From Streptomyces macrolidinus (GTDB taxonomy: Bacteria > Actinomycetota > Actinomycetes > Streptomycetales > Streptomycetaceae): 64,000 bases of DNA. Positions within the stretch are counted from its first letter, which is position 1, and each line of letters begins with the position of its first letter. Made by a program: the position numbers and the translations under genes. Positions 18,422 through 27,064 of the stretch are shown in pieces. Where the stretch lies: contig NZ_JAMWMR010000013.1 of the NCBI RefSeq assembly GCF_023887685.1, forward strand, positions 98,283 to 162,282, read 5' to 3'. Under the pieces are notes generated by a model, which did not search any database, was not told where the DNA came from, and saw nothing but the letters and a program-made list of their open reading frames with translations.

Positions 18422-19423
18422 TCAGCAGTCCTGGAGCACGGACGCGGAGATACCCGCCACGACCCGGCTGCCCTGGAGGAACGACAGCCTGAGGCCGATC
18501 ACCGGTCGGCCCGCCTCGTCGCGGGACACCCGCCCGTCCGTACGCCGTCCGTCCTCGCGCACCGTGCAGCGCAGCGGCAGGCCGGGCTCGGCGAAGCCGC
18601 GGAACGTGGCCTGCCAGCGGGACAGGACGGCGTGCGAGGGGACGAAGCCGCGCAGCTCCGCGGCGGCGAGCAGCCCGACCTGGCGGGACACCTCCAGGAA
18701 CAGCATCGGCGGCATCTCGTCCGGCGCGTCGGGGGCGTCGAACCGCAACTCGGCGGCTGCCCCGGCGTCGACGGCGAAGGCCAGCCCCTCGCCGCCGTCC
18801 GCTCCGGTGCGCTCGGGCAGTCCGATGAGGACGTTACGGCTGTCCTCGTGCCCCACCTGTTCGGGCAGCGGTGCGCCAGGGGAGACCGGGACACCGTCCC
18901 CGGCCGCCTCGCCCTGTCGCCGCCAGGGCACGCGATGGCTGTCGTAGACACTCTGGGCGAGGAAGACCAGCCGCGCCGACGCGGCGCCGCAGCGTTCGCC
19001 GTCGATGAAGACGGCGGCCTGGCACTCCAGCCCGCGTGGCACACCGCCCGCGACGTCGAGTGGTGTCATCGCGAGTTCGAGCGCGATCCCGGCTTGTGTG
19101 TCGCCGCGGCGCCAGGCGTCCAGGGACGTGATCGTGGCACCGGCGGAGGCCACCACGGGGCGCAGGCCTCCCGGCACTCTGAAGTAACGGCGCGCGGCGA
19201 ACAGCATCGCCTGGCGCAGTGACTCCATGGGGAACAGCAGGTCGTGGTACGGCGCGGCGGAGTCGCCGAACAGCGGGTGTTCTTCGGGGAGTTCGGCGGA
19301 GAAGGCGAAGTTCTGCCGTACCGGTGCGGCCATCTTGAGGAGGAACGCCTCGGGGCTGGCCGGTCGGTGGACCAGGTGGTGCGGTCCGAGGAAGGAGGGG
19401 GACGGCGCGGTGAAGGTGGTCAT
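18422..19423 (-). CDS. AfsA-family gamma-butyrolactone biosynthesis protein
   Basis: The protein has 333 residues and two AfsA repeat domains (about 20-150 and 210-325). These start with HLVHRPASPEAFLLKM and include LFPMESLRQAMLFAAR in the first half and MLFLEVSRQVGLLAAAEL in the second. AfsA condenses a beta-ketoacyl-ACP with dihydroxyacetone phosphate in butenolide/gamma-butyrolactone signal synthesis. The ATG at 19423 has GAGGA six bases upstream; the longer frame lacks conserved sequence. It is followed by the SARP gene. No receptor-type TetR repressor is seen in locus A. An alternative is that this enzyme feeds a furan or butenolide signal that controls the locus. Confidence 0.9.
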   Translation of the reverse strand: MTTFTAPSPSFLGPHHLVHRPASPEAFLLKMAAPVRQNFAFSAELPEEHPLFGDSAAPYHDLLFPMESLRQAMLFAARRYFRVPGGLRPVVASAGATITSLDAWRRGDTQAGIALELAMTPLDVAGGVPRGLECQAAVFIDGERCGAASARLVFLAQSVYDSHRVPWRRQGEAAGDGVPVSPGAPLPEQVGHEDSRNVLIGLPERTGADGGEGLAFAVDAGAAAELRFDAPDAPDEMPPMLFLEVSRQVGLLAAAELRGFVPSHAVLSRWQATFRGFAEPGLPLRCTVREDGRRTDGRVSRDEAGRPVIGLRLSFLQGSRVVAGISASVLQDC

Positions 19424-19600
19424 GGGGGGTCCTCTGCGGCGGTGTCCGGGTCGAAACGCGTGCGGGGGACGTGCGCTTGACGGGGTGCACACTGCCCGAT
19501 TCCGCTGAAGGACCGGGGAAGCCGTACTGAAGAGTAGCCAGGCGGCGCCCGCTCCCCCCGACACGCGGCCCGCCTCGACCGAACCCCCACCGCGGTGCCG

Positions 19601-20209
19601 TCAGTGCAGCCAGTCCGCGTTCCGCGCGATCCTGATCGCGTCCACGCGGTTACGCGCGTTGAGCTTGGCGACGATGACGGTCAGGTAGTTGCTCACCGTC
19701 CCCGCCGACAACCGCAGCATGGAGGCGATCTCCCGCGCCTCCGCGCCTTCCGCCGCCAGCCGCAGTACTTGCGTCTCCCGGTCGGTCAGGGGACTCTCGG
19801 ACTCTCCCCAGGCGGCCAGCGCCAGTTCGGGGTCGACGGCCCGGTATCCCGCTGCCACCCGCCGTACGGCGGAGGCGAGTTCGGCGGACGGGGCGTCCTT
19901 GAGCAGATAGCCGGCGACTCGGGCCTCCAGGGCCCGGCGCAGGGTGCCGGGGCGGCCGAGGCTGGTGAGGATGAGGGTGCGGCACTGGGGGAGCAGTTCG
20001 CGCAGTCGTGTGGCGGCCGACAGGCCGTCGAGGCCGGGCAGATCGATGTCGATAACGGCCACGTCGGGCCGGTGCTCGAGCGCCATGTCGACGATCTGGT
20101 CCCCTCGTTCGACCTCGCAGACCACATCGAGGTCGTCGTGGAGATTCAGCAGGGCGACCAGGGCGCCGCGGACCATGTTGACGTCCTCGGCGATCAGTAT
20201 CCGGATCAC
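19601..20209 (-). CDS. LuxR/NarL-type response regulator
   Basis: The protein has 202 residues. The receiver domain has a phospho-acceptor Asp in VAVIDIDLPGLDG and LKDAPSAEL near the output face. The C-terminal LuxR helix-turn-helix (ESPLTDRETQVLRLAAEG, EIASMLRLSAGTVSNYL) spans about residues 135-195. The GTG start at 20209 is supported by GGAGGGA six bases upstream; earlier in-frame Met codons lack this. No kinase gene adjoins it. A DesK-like histidine kinase at 31932 is the only sensor kinase in the window and may be its partner. It heads a minus-strand group with the AfsA and SARP genes. Confidence 0.9.
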   Translation of the reverse strand: MIRILIAEDVNMVRGALVALLNLHDDLDVVCEVERGDQIVDMALEHRPDVAVIDIDLPGLDGLSAATRLRELLPQCRTLILTSLGRPGTLRRALEARVAGYLLKDAPSAELASAVRRVAAGYRAVDPELALAAWGESESPLTDRETQVLRLAAEGAEAREIASMLRLSAGTVSNYLTVIVAKLNARNRVDAIRIARNADWLH

Positions 20210-20677
20210 TGGGCTTCCCTCCGCGGTGCGTGAGGGCCCGGATCGCGGCGAGGTGTCGTGATCCGTACCGTTCTCGAAGCGGTGCGCGATCATCTGCACG
20301 GCCTTTCGCCTATATGTGCGCCATCCCGCGTGAATGATAAGTCAACGGCGGTGCGGAAATCAGGCCGCGGTAACCACGAATGTGCAGACGCTCAACTCTT
20401 TGTACGGACCTATCAGTTCTCCCCGGGGGCATGGGTATGTCGAAAATCCAACCCTGACCCATTCGTTCCCGGAAGTGCCGCATACGAGAACGCTGATTTC
20501 GCCCTGCGTGTTACCGAGTTCGGGTCCGCTCCGGTCGATCGGGATCGGTATGCGGGCCGTCAGGGGCGTCCGCGGCTCCCCACCCGCCCTGCACAAGCGG
20601 CTCTTTAGAGCACCCTCGCAGGATTCGTGCGAACAGCACGCGTCGGCGTCGGGCCGACAGTCTCGGAGAGGTCAGCG
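20210..20677. promoter_or_regulatory. 468-bp divergent regulatory region (response regulator / glycosyltransferase)
   Basis: This gap has lower GC than the surrounding genes and no convincing reading frame. It holds motif copy 3 (20594-20608) and the conserved leader TCTCGGAGAGGTCAG (20661-20675) in front of the glycosyltransferase. I see no clear autoregulatory element for a gamma-butyrolactone receptor. Confidence 0.5.
20594..20608 (+). promoter_or_regulatory. Locus-A 15-bp motif, copy 3 (upstream of sugar operon)
   Basis: CAAGCGGCTCTTTAG lies 69 bp upstream of the glycosyltransferase ATG. Its right part extends to an imperfect dyad, GCTCT-TT-AGAGC, which is not shared by the other copies. 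Confidence 0.6.
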
Positions 20678-21964
20678 ATGCGCGTTCTTTTCACCATCTT
20701 TCCGACAACAGCACATCTCTATCCGGCCATCCCGCTGGCATGGGCGTTGCAGAGCGCCGGTCATGAGGTCGTGGTGGCGAGCCCCGAGGGTGTGGTCGAC
20801 CCGAACGTGATCGACCACATCACCTCGGCCGGCCTCACCGCGGTGTCGCTGGGCGGCAAAGAGGAACTCACCGCCTCGCTGGCGCCGTTGATCGCCGGAG
20901 CGGGCCCCGACCGGCCCACCCTGGCGCTCGACCCCGACGACGAGAACGCCTGGCGCACGACCCGGGCCGTGCTCGCGGGCATGTTCCACGCGTACTACCC
21001 GCCGGAGTCGGTGCCTGGCGGACGTCGGCCGGTCCTGGACACGCTGGTGGAGTTCGCCCGCGAGTGGCGCCCGGACCTGGTGCTGTGGGACCCACTGGCA
21101 CCGACCGGGGCGATCGCCGCGCGCACCTGTGGCGCGGCCCACGCACGCCTGCTGTTCGGCATGGACAACATCGGCCTGATCCGCGCCAGGACCCGGCAGG
21201 AGTCGGCCGATCCGACCTCCGGCCCGACCGAGGACCCCTGGATGTCCTGGCTGGGCCCGGTGCTGGAGCGGTACGGCCTCGACTTCACCGAGGAGACCCT
21301 GGTCGGCCAGTGGTCCCTGGACCTGACCCAGTCCCGGATGCGCAACCCGCTGGACCTGACGTATGTTCCGGTCCGCCGGGTTCCGTACACCGGGGCCGCC
21401 ACACTCCCCCCGTGGCTGCACGCCCGGCCCGAGCGGCCCCGCGCGGTGCTCACCCTCGGGGTGAGCCGCCGACTGCTCGCCGGTCGGCACAGCGGCTTCC
21501 CGATGCGGGAGTTCTTCGACTCGGTGTCCGACCTGGACCTGGAACTGGTCGCCACCTTGAACAGCGAGCAGTTGGACGCCGTGGGCACGCTCCCGGACAA
21601 CGTCCGCGCCCTCGCCTACGTACCGCTCGACCAGGTGCTGCCCACCAGCTCGGCGATCATCCACCACGGCGGTGGCGGGACGTTCGCCGCCGCCGTCGCG
21701 TTCAAGGTGCCGCAGTTGGTCGTGCCGCTCCCGATGTGGGACGAGACGGTCACCGCGCGGTACGTCGTCCGCCGCGGCGCGGGACTGGCCGCCGACCCGG
21801 CGGCGATCGACGTCGACAGCATGCGCAAGGACCTCGTCCGGCTGATCGAGGAGCCGTCCTTCCAGCTCGGGGCCCGAGCCCTGTACGAGGACATGCTGGC
21901 CGCCCCGGCGCCGAAGGACGTCGTCCCGGTCCTGGAGCGGCTGACCGCGGAACACCGCGACTGA
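20678..21964 (+). CDS. Glycosyltransferase, EryCIII/DesVII-like (GT1 family)
   Basis: The protein has 428 residues. The N-terminal LFTIFPTTAHLYPAIPLAWAL matches GT-B antibiotic glycosyltransferases, and the C-terminal nucleotide-sugar region has IIHHGGGGTFAAAVAFKVPQLVVPLPMWDE at about 330-360. This branch transfers dTDP-deoxysugars to polyketide aglycones and often needs a P450-like activator, which is not seen here. The ATG has GGAGAGG six bases upstream. It leads a tightly spaced operon of dTDP-sugar genes, so it probably attaches the trideoxyhexose they make to the locus-A aglycone. Confidence 0.88.
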   Translation: MRVLFTIFPTTAHLYPAIPLAWALQSAGHEVVVASPEGVVDPNVIDHITSAGLTAVSLGGKEELTASLAPLIAGAGPDRPTLALDPDDENAWRTTRAVLAGMFHAYYPPESVPGGRRPVLDTLVEFAREWRPDLVLWDPLAPTGAIAARTCGAAHARLLFGMDNIGLIRARTRQESADPTSGPTEDPWMSWLGPVLERYGLDFTEETLVGQWSLDLTQSRMRNPLDLTYVPVRRVPYTGAATLPPWLHARPERPRAVLTLGVSRRLLAGRHSGFPMREFFDSVSDLDLELVATLNSEQLDAVGTLPDNVRALAYVPLDQVLPTSSAIIHHGGGGTFAAAVAFKVPQLVVPLPMWDETVTARYVVRRGAGLAADPAAIDVDSMRKDLVRLIEEPSFQLGARALYEDMLAAPAPKDVVPVLERLTAEHRD

Positions 21965-22025
21965 GCGGCCCGGCCCGCCGGACCTTCGCAGCACGTCGAG
22001 TTCAGACAGAGAGGGCGAGCGAGCC

Positions 22026-22598
22026 GTGCGCATCGAGGAGACCGGCATCCCCGGCACCTATGTGATCGAGCCGGAACATCTGCCCGACGACCGGGGTGTG
22101 TTCTACGAATCGATGCGGTCCGACGAACTGGAGCGGTCCGCGGGGGTCCTCTTCCGGCCCCGTCAGATCAACTACTCGGTGTCCCGACGGCACACCCTGC
22201 GCGGCATCCACAGCGTGAGCATCCCTCCGGGACAGGCCAAACTCGTCACCTGCGTCCGGGGCGTGCTGCGTGACATCGTCGTCGACCTGCGGGTCGGTTC
22301 GCCCACGTTCGGCGCGCACCGCGTGACCGAACTGGACGCCGCCTCGGGCCGGTCCATGTACGTACCGGAGGGCGTCGGCCACGGCTTCCTCGCACTCACC
22401 GACGACACCTGTGTCTGCTATGTCGTCTCCACCACCTACGTCCCCGGCACACAGATCGACATCAACCCGCTCGACCCCGACCTGGACCTGCCCTGGGAGT
22501 GCGCCGGGACACCGCTGATCTCGGACAAGGACGCGCACGCGCCCCTGCTGGCCGAGGCCCTCGCGGCGGGCATGCTGCCCGACTTCGACATCGCCTGA
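22026..22598 (+). CDS. dTDP-4-keto-6-deoxyhexose 3,5- or 5-epimerase (RmlC-like)
   Basis: This 190-residue cupin has the catalytic-His segment TLRGIHSVSIPPGQAKLV at about 57-74 and YVPEGVGHGFLAL at about 118-130. Length fits the family. It inverts C5, and possibly C3, of dTDP-4-keto-6-deoxyglucose, moving the sugar to the L series. RGIHSVSIPPGQ differs from the RGLHYQ of rhamnose RmlC, as in secondary-metabolism epimerases. The GTG start has AGAGAGGGCGAGCGAGCC in front. It lies in the sugar operon between a glycosyltransferase and the RmlA gene. Confidence 0.9.
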   Translation: MRIEETGIPGTYVIEPEHLPDDRGVFYESMRSDELERSAGVLFRPRQINYSVSRRHTLRGIHSVSIPPGQAKLVTCVRGVLRDIVVDLRVGSPTFGAHRVTELDAASGRSMYVPEGVGHGFLALTDDTCVCYVVSTTYVPGTQIDINPLDPDLDLPWECAGTPLISDKDAHAPLLAEALAAGMLPDFDIA

Positions 22599-22690
22599 CC
22601 GGGCGTCCCTCCCGGTCCGCCGGTCTCCGCGCGGCCATGAACCGCGCACCGGGCCCGAAGGCATCAACACGTGAATCGAGAGGACCTCCC

Positions 22691-23761
22691 ATGAAGGCTC
22701 TGGTGCTGGCCGGCGGATCGGGCACCCGCCTACGGCCGTTCAGCTACTCGATGCCCAAGCAACTCATCCCCATCGTGAACACACCGGTCCTGGAGTACGT
22801 CCTCAGGAACATCCTGGACCTGGGCGTGACCGAGATAGGGGTCGTCGTCGGCGACCGCGCCCACGAGATCCGCCAGGCGCTCGGCGACGGATCGCGGTTC
22901 GGGGCCTGCCGGTTGACCTACCTCCAGCAGGACGCCCCGCTCGGCCTCGCCCACACCGTCACCATCGCCCGCGACTTCCTCGGTGACGACGACTTCGTGA
23001 TGTACCTCGGCGACAACATGCTGCCCGAGGGGATCACCGGCATCGCCGAGGAGTTCGCCGCACACCGTCCCGCCGCCCATGTCGTGGTGCACAAGGTCCC
23101 GGACCCGCGCGCCTTCGGCGTGGCCGAACTCGGGCCGGGCGGCGAGGTGTTGGGCCTGGTCGAGAAGCCGGAGCAGCCGCGCAGCGACCTGGCCCTGATC
23201 GGCGTGTACTTCTTCACCGCCGCCATCCACGAGGCGGTCCGGGCCATCGAGCCCAGCAGCCGAGGCGAGTTGGAGATCACCGACGCGATCCAGTGGCTGG
23301 TGGCGTCCGGCGCGGACGTGCGGGCCGGTCAGTACGAGGGCTACTGGAAGGACACCGGGGACGTCGAGGACGTGCTGGAGTGCAACCGGCACATCCTGGA
23401 GAGCCTGCGGCCCGCCATGGACGGCGAGGTCGACGAGGCCAGTGTGCTGACCGGCCCCGTCGTCGTGGAAGCGGGGGCACACATCGTGCGCTCCCGTATC
23501 GAGGGCCCGGTGGTCATCGGCGCGGGCACGGTCGTCGCGGACAGCCACATCGGCCCGCACACCTCCATCGGACGTGACTGCGCGGTCACCGGAAGCCGGC
23601 TGGAGTACTCCATCGCCCTGGACGGGGCGTCGGTCACCGGCGTCCAGGGGCTGCGCAGTTCCGTCATCGGCCGCTCCGCCCGCGTCGGCACCGTCGGGCA
23701 GAGCACGGACCGCTACCGCCTGGTCGTCGGAGACCACACCCGAGTGGAAGTCGCGGCATGA
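22691..23761 (+). CDS. Glucose-1-phosphate thymidylyltransferase (long RmlA type)
   Basis: The protein has 356 residues. It forms dTDP-glucose from dTTP and glucose-1-phosphate. The N-terminal LAGGSGTRLRPFSYSMPKQ carries the nucleotidyl-transfer residues. A left-handed-helix-like C-terminal tail (VVIGAGTVVADSHIGPHTSIG) is typical of the longer form found in antibiotic clusters such as StrD/DesIII relatives. The ATG at 22691 follows GAGAGGACCTCCC. The stop overlaps the 4,6-dehydratase start (ATGA). Confidence 0.94.
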   Translation: MKALVLAGGSGTRLRPFSYSMPKQLIPIVNTPVLEYVLRNILDLGVTEIGVVVGDRAHEIRQALGDGSRFGACRLTYLQQDAPLGLAHTVTIARDFLGDDDFVMYLGDNMLPEGITGIAEEFAAHRPAAHVVVHKVPDPRAFGVAELGPGGEVLGLVEKPEQPRSDLALIGVYFFTAAIHEAVRAIEPSSRGELEITDAIQWLVASGADVRAGQYEGYWKDTGDVEDVLECNRHILESLRPAMDGEVDEASVLTGPVVVEAGAHIVRSRIEGPVVIGAGTVVADSHIGPHTSIGRDCAVTGSRLEYSIALDGASVTGVQGLRSSVIGRSARVGTVGQSTDRYRLVVGDHTRVEVAA

Positions 23762-24744
23762 GGATCCTCGTCACCGGAGCCGCGGGGTTCATCGGCTCCC
23801 ACTTCGTCCGCAACCTCCTCGCCAACAGCTACGCGGGGTGGCAGAACGCGCGGGTCACCGCCCTGGACAAGCTCACCTACGCGGGCAACCGGGACAACCT
23901 GCCCGCCTCGCACCCGCGCCTGGAGTTCGTCCGGGGCGACATCTGCGACCCCGGCCTGCTGCGCGACCTGCTGCCCGGACACGACGCCGTGGTGCACTTC
24001 GCCGCCGAGTCCCATGTGGACCGCTCACTGGAGGGCGCGGGAGAGTTCTTCCGCACCAACGTCCTGGGCACGCAGACACTGCTCGACGCCGTGCTGGCAT
24101 GCGGGGTCGAGCGGGTCGTGCACGTCTCCACCGACGAGGTGTACGGCTCGATCGCGCAGGGCTCCTGGACCGAGGACCACCCCCTGCTGCCCAACACCCC
24201 CTACGCGGCCTCCAAGGCCTGTTCCGACCTGGTCGCCCGCACCTACTGGCGCACCCACGGAGTGAACCTCTCCCTCACCCGCTGCTCCAACAACTACGGG
24301 CCGTACCAGCACCCCGAGAAGCTCATCCCGCTGTTCGTCACCAACCTGCTCGAAGGCCGGAAGGTGCCGCTGTACGGCGACGGACGCAACATGCGCGAAT
24401 GGCTGCATGTCGACGACCACTGCCGCGGGATCCACCTCGTCCTCGACAAGGGCCGGGTCGGCGAGATCTACAACATCGGCGGCGGCAACGAGCGGACCAA
24501 CCGCGCCATCACCGAGCATCTGCTCGAACTCACCGGCTGCGGCGCGGAGATGATCCACCACGTCGCCGACCGCAAGGCACACGACCTGCGGTACTCCATC
24601 GACGAGTCCAAGATCCGCGACGAGTTGGGCTATGTACCGCTGACCGGATTCGAGGAGGGCCTGGCCGCCACGGTGGCCTGGTACCGCGACCACCCCGACT
24701 GGTGGAAGACCGCCAAGTACGGAGCCGACCATGCCGATCGCTGA
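23758..24744 (+). CDS. dTDP-glucose 4,6-dehydratase (RmlB-like)
   Basis: This 328-residue SDR enzyme has TGAAGFIGSHFVRNLL for NAD binding, HVSTDEVYGSI with the catalytic Asp-Glu pair, and the YAASKACSD Tyr-Lys motif at about 147-155. It makes dTDP-4-keto-6-deoxyglucose, the common branch intermediate. It overlaps RmlA by 4 bp and the next reductase by 14 bp, consistent with one operon. Confidence 0.95.
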   Translation: MRILVTGAAGFIGSHFVRNLLANSYAGWQNARVTALDKLTYAGNRDNLPASHPRLEFVRGDICDPGLLRDLLPGHDAVVHFAAESHVDRSLEGAGEFFRTNVLGTQTLLDAVLACGVERVVHVSTDEVYGSIAQGSWTEDHPLLPNTPYAASKACSDLVARTYWRTHGVNLSLTRCSNNYGPYQHPEKLIPLFVTNLLEGRKVPLYGDGRNMREWLHVDDHCRGIHLVLDKGRVGEIYNIGGGNERTNRAITEHLLELTGCGAEMIHHVADRKAHDLRYSIDESKIRDELGYVPLTGFEEGLAATVAWYRDHPDWWKTAKYGADHADR

Positions 24745-25735
24745 GAACGGCACGACGGCCGGGCTGCGGGTCGTGGTGCTCGGGGGCACCGGCTACCTGG
24801 GCCGCCGCATCGGTGCGGCCTTCGCCGCCGACGGCGCCCATGTCCACCTGGTGTCCCGCAGCCCGGCCGAGGACCGCCCGGCCGACCCGCGCTTCGTCCT
24901 CATGGACCTGCTGGCGGTCGACCCGCACGAACTCGACCGGTTCTTCGCCTCGGTGCGACCCGATGTGGTGGTCAACGCCGTCGGCCGGGCCTGGCGAGCC
25001 GACGAGGCCGAGATGACCGCCAGCAACGCGGAACTCGTCGCCCGTATCACGGAGTCGCTCACCCGCTTGCCCCGCCCGCCCCGGCTGATCCAGCTCGGCA
25101 GCGTCCACGAGTACGGCGCCGGCACGCCGGGCACCGGAACCTCCGAGGACCACGAACCCGCCCCCGTCACACCGTACGGGCGCAGCAAGCTCCTCGGCAC
25201 GCGGGCCGTCCTCCGGGCCGCGGCGGATGACGGCCTGGACGGTGTGGTGCTCCGCCTCGCCAATGTGATCGGCGCCGGGGGACCGGCAGGCAGCATCTTC
25301 GGCAGGGTCGCGGTGCACCTCGGACAGGCCGCCCGCGCCCGGTCGTCGGGCGAGAAGCCGGACGAGCTGAGGCTCCCGCCGCTGCGCGCCCACCGCGACA
25401 TCGTGGACGTGCACGACGTCGTCGACGCCGTACGCGCCGCCGCCGTCGCACCGGGGACGGATGTCGGCGGCCGGGTCGTCAACATCGGCCGGGGCGAGGC
25501 GGTTCCGATCCACACGCTGATCGACCGCATGATCGAACTCAGCGGCGTGGACCTCCCGGTCGTCGAGGTCGCTGCCGACCCCTCCCCGCGCACCGATGTG
25601 GAGTGGCAGCAACTGGACGTCTCGCGGGCGTCGCGCCTCCTGGGGTGGCAGCCGCGGCGCACTCTCGACACCTCGCTGCGCGACCTGCTCACGGCCGCGC
25701 TGCCACCTCCGGTCAAGGGAAGGACAGGACGATGA
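24731..25735 (+). CDS. NDP-hexose 4-ketoreductase (SDR)
   Basis: The protein has 334 residues. It has the Rossmann motif VVLGGTGYLGRRIG near residue 16 and a YGRSKLLG catalytic Tyr-Lys at about 150. It resembles TylCIV/EryBIV-class reductases that set the C4 hydroxyl as the last step of deoxysugar synthesis. The start overlaps the dehydratase end and the stop overlaps the next gene (ATGA). Stereochemistry of the C4 product, which would separate rhodinose from amicetose, cannot be read from the sequence. Confidence 0.85.
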   Translation: MPIAENGTTAGLRVVVLGGTGYLGRRIGAAFAADGAHVHLVSRSPAEDRPADPRFVLMDLLAVDPHELDRFFASVRPDVVVNAVGRAWRADEAEMTASNAELVARITESLTRLPRPPRLIQLGSVHEYGAGTPGTGTSEDHEPAPVTPYGRSKLLGTRAVLRAAADDGLDGVVLRLANVIGAGGPAGSIFGRVAVHLGQAARARSSGEKPDELRLPPLRAHRDIVDVHDVVDAVRAAAVAPGTDVGGRVVNIGRGEAVPIHTLIDRMIELSGVDLPVVEVAADPSPRTDVEWQQLDVSRASRLLGWQPRRTLDTSLRDLLTAALPPPVKGRTGR

Positions 25736-27036
25736 GCGACAGCAAGCAGCGGGTGCTGGACGAGGTCCGCGGATACCACCAAGAGACCGCGCCCGACCGG
25801 GAGTTCATCCCCGGAGTGACCGAGATCTGGCCGTCCGGGGCGGTGTTGGACGAAGAGGACCGCGTCGCCATCGTCGAGGCCGCGCTGACCCTGCGGATCG
25901 CCGCCGGACCCAGCTCCAGGAAGTTCGAGTCCGCCTTCGCCAAGCGGCTGAAGCGACGCAAGGCCCATCTGACCAACTCCGGTTCGTCGGCGAACCTTCT
26001 CGCCGTCTCGGCCCTCACCTCGCACCAACTCGGGGACCGGCGGCTGAAGCCGGGCGACGAGGTGATCACCGTCGCCGCAGGATTCCCCACCACGGTCAAC
26101 CCGATCCTGCAGAACGGCCTCGTACCGGTCTTCGTGGACGTGGACCTGGCGACGTACAACACCACGGCCGACCGCGTGGCGCGGGCGATCGGCCCCAAGA
26201 CCCGGGCGATCGTCATCGCGCACGCCCTCGGCAACCCCTTCGAGGTCGCCGAGGTGGCCCAACTCGCCCAGGACCACGGCCTGTTCCTCATCGAGGACAA
26301 CTGCGACGCGGTCGGCTCCACCTACGACGGCCGGATCACCGGCACCTTCGGCGACATGACCACGGTCAGCTTCTACCCCGCGCACCATCTCACCATGGGG
26401 GAGGGCGGCTGCGTCCTCACCTCCGACCTCGGCCTGGCCCGCATCGTGGAGTCGCTCCGCGACTGGGGGCGGGACTGCTGGTGCGAACCCGGCAAGAACA
26501 ACACCTGCTTCAAACGGTTCGAGTACCAGATGGGCGACCTGCCGGCCGGCTACGACCACAAGTACATCTTCTCCCACGTCGGGTACAACCTGAAGGGAAC
26601 CGACATCCAGGCCGCGCTCGGCCTCACCCAACTCGCCAAGCTGGACGGCTTCATCGAGGCCCGACGGCGCAACTGGCGCCGCCTGCGCGAGAGTCTGGAC
26701 GGTGTGCCGGGCCTGCTGCTCCCCGAGGCGACACCCCGGTCCGATCCGAGCTGGTTCGGCTTCGTCCTCACCGTCGACCCGAAGGCCCCCTTCACCCGCG
26801 CCGAACTCGTCGCACACCTGGAGGAACGCAAGATCGGCACCCGGCGGCTGTTCGCCGGCAACCTCACCCGGCAGCCGGCCTACATCGGCCGTCCCCACCG
26901 CGTCGTCGGCGACCTCACCAACAGCGACATCATCACCGAGCACACCTTCTGGATCGGCGTCTACCCGGGACTCACCGACGCGATGCTCGACTACATGACC
27001 GCCACGATCAAGGAGTTCGTGGCCCAGCATGGCTGA
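25732..27036 (+). CDS. NDP-4-keto-6-deoxyhexose 3-dehydratase (E1/SpnQ-like)
   Basis: The protein has 434 residues and an aminotransferase fold. Instead of a PLP-binding lysine it carries His in FYPAHHLTMGEGG (about residues 213-225), the hallmark of C3-deoxygenating E1/SpnQ enzymes. A cysteine group DCWCEPGKNNTCF (about 246-258) fits the [2Fe-2S] site of that subfamily. It removes the C3 hydroxyl. No dedicated E3-type reductase gene is seen, so electrons probably come from cellular ferredoxin/flavodoxin systems, as reported for SpnQ. It places 2,3,6-trideoxyhexose in the predicted product. Confidence 0.92.
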   Translation: MSDSKQRVLDEVRGYHQETAPDREFIPGVTEIWPSGAVLDEEDRVAIVEAALTLRIAAGPSSRKFESAFAKRLKRRKAHLTNSGSSANLLAVSALTSHQLGDRRLKPGDEVITVAAGFPTTVNPILQNGLVPVFVDVDLATYNTTADRVARAIGPKTRAIVIAHALGNPFEVAEVAQLAQDHGLFLIEDNCDAVGSTYDGRITGTFGDMTTVSFYPAHHLTMGEGGCVLTSDLGLARIVESLRDWGRDCWCEPGKNNTCFKRFEYQMGDLPAGYDHKYIFSHVGYNLKGTDIQAALGLTQLAKLDGFIEARRRNWRRLRESLDGVPGLLLPEATPRSDPSWFGFVLTVDPKAPFTRAELVAHLEERKIGTRRLFAGNLTRQPAYIGRPHRVVGDLTNSDIITEHTFWIGVYPGLTDAMLDYMTATIKEFVAQHG

Positions 27037-27064
27037 GCCCGCGGAAAGGCAGGGAGTCCCTGCG

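Noticed and set aside
20678..21964. P450-like activator (EryCII/DesVIII type) for the EryCIII-like glycosyltransferase
   Set aside because: No such gene is next to it in the window.
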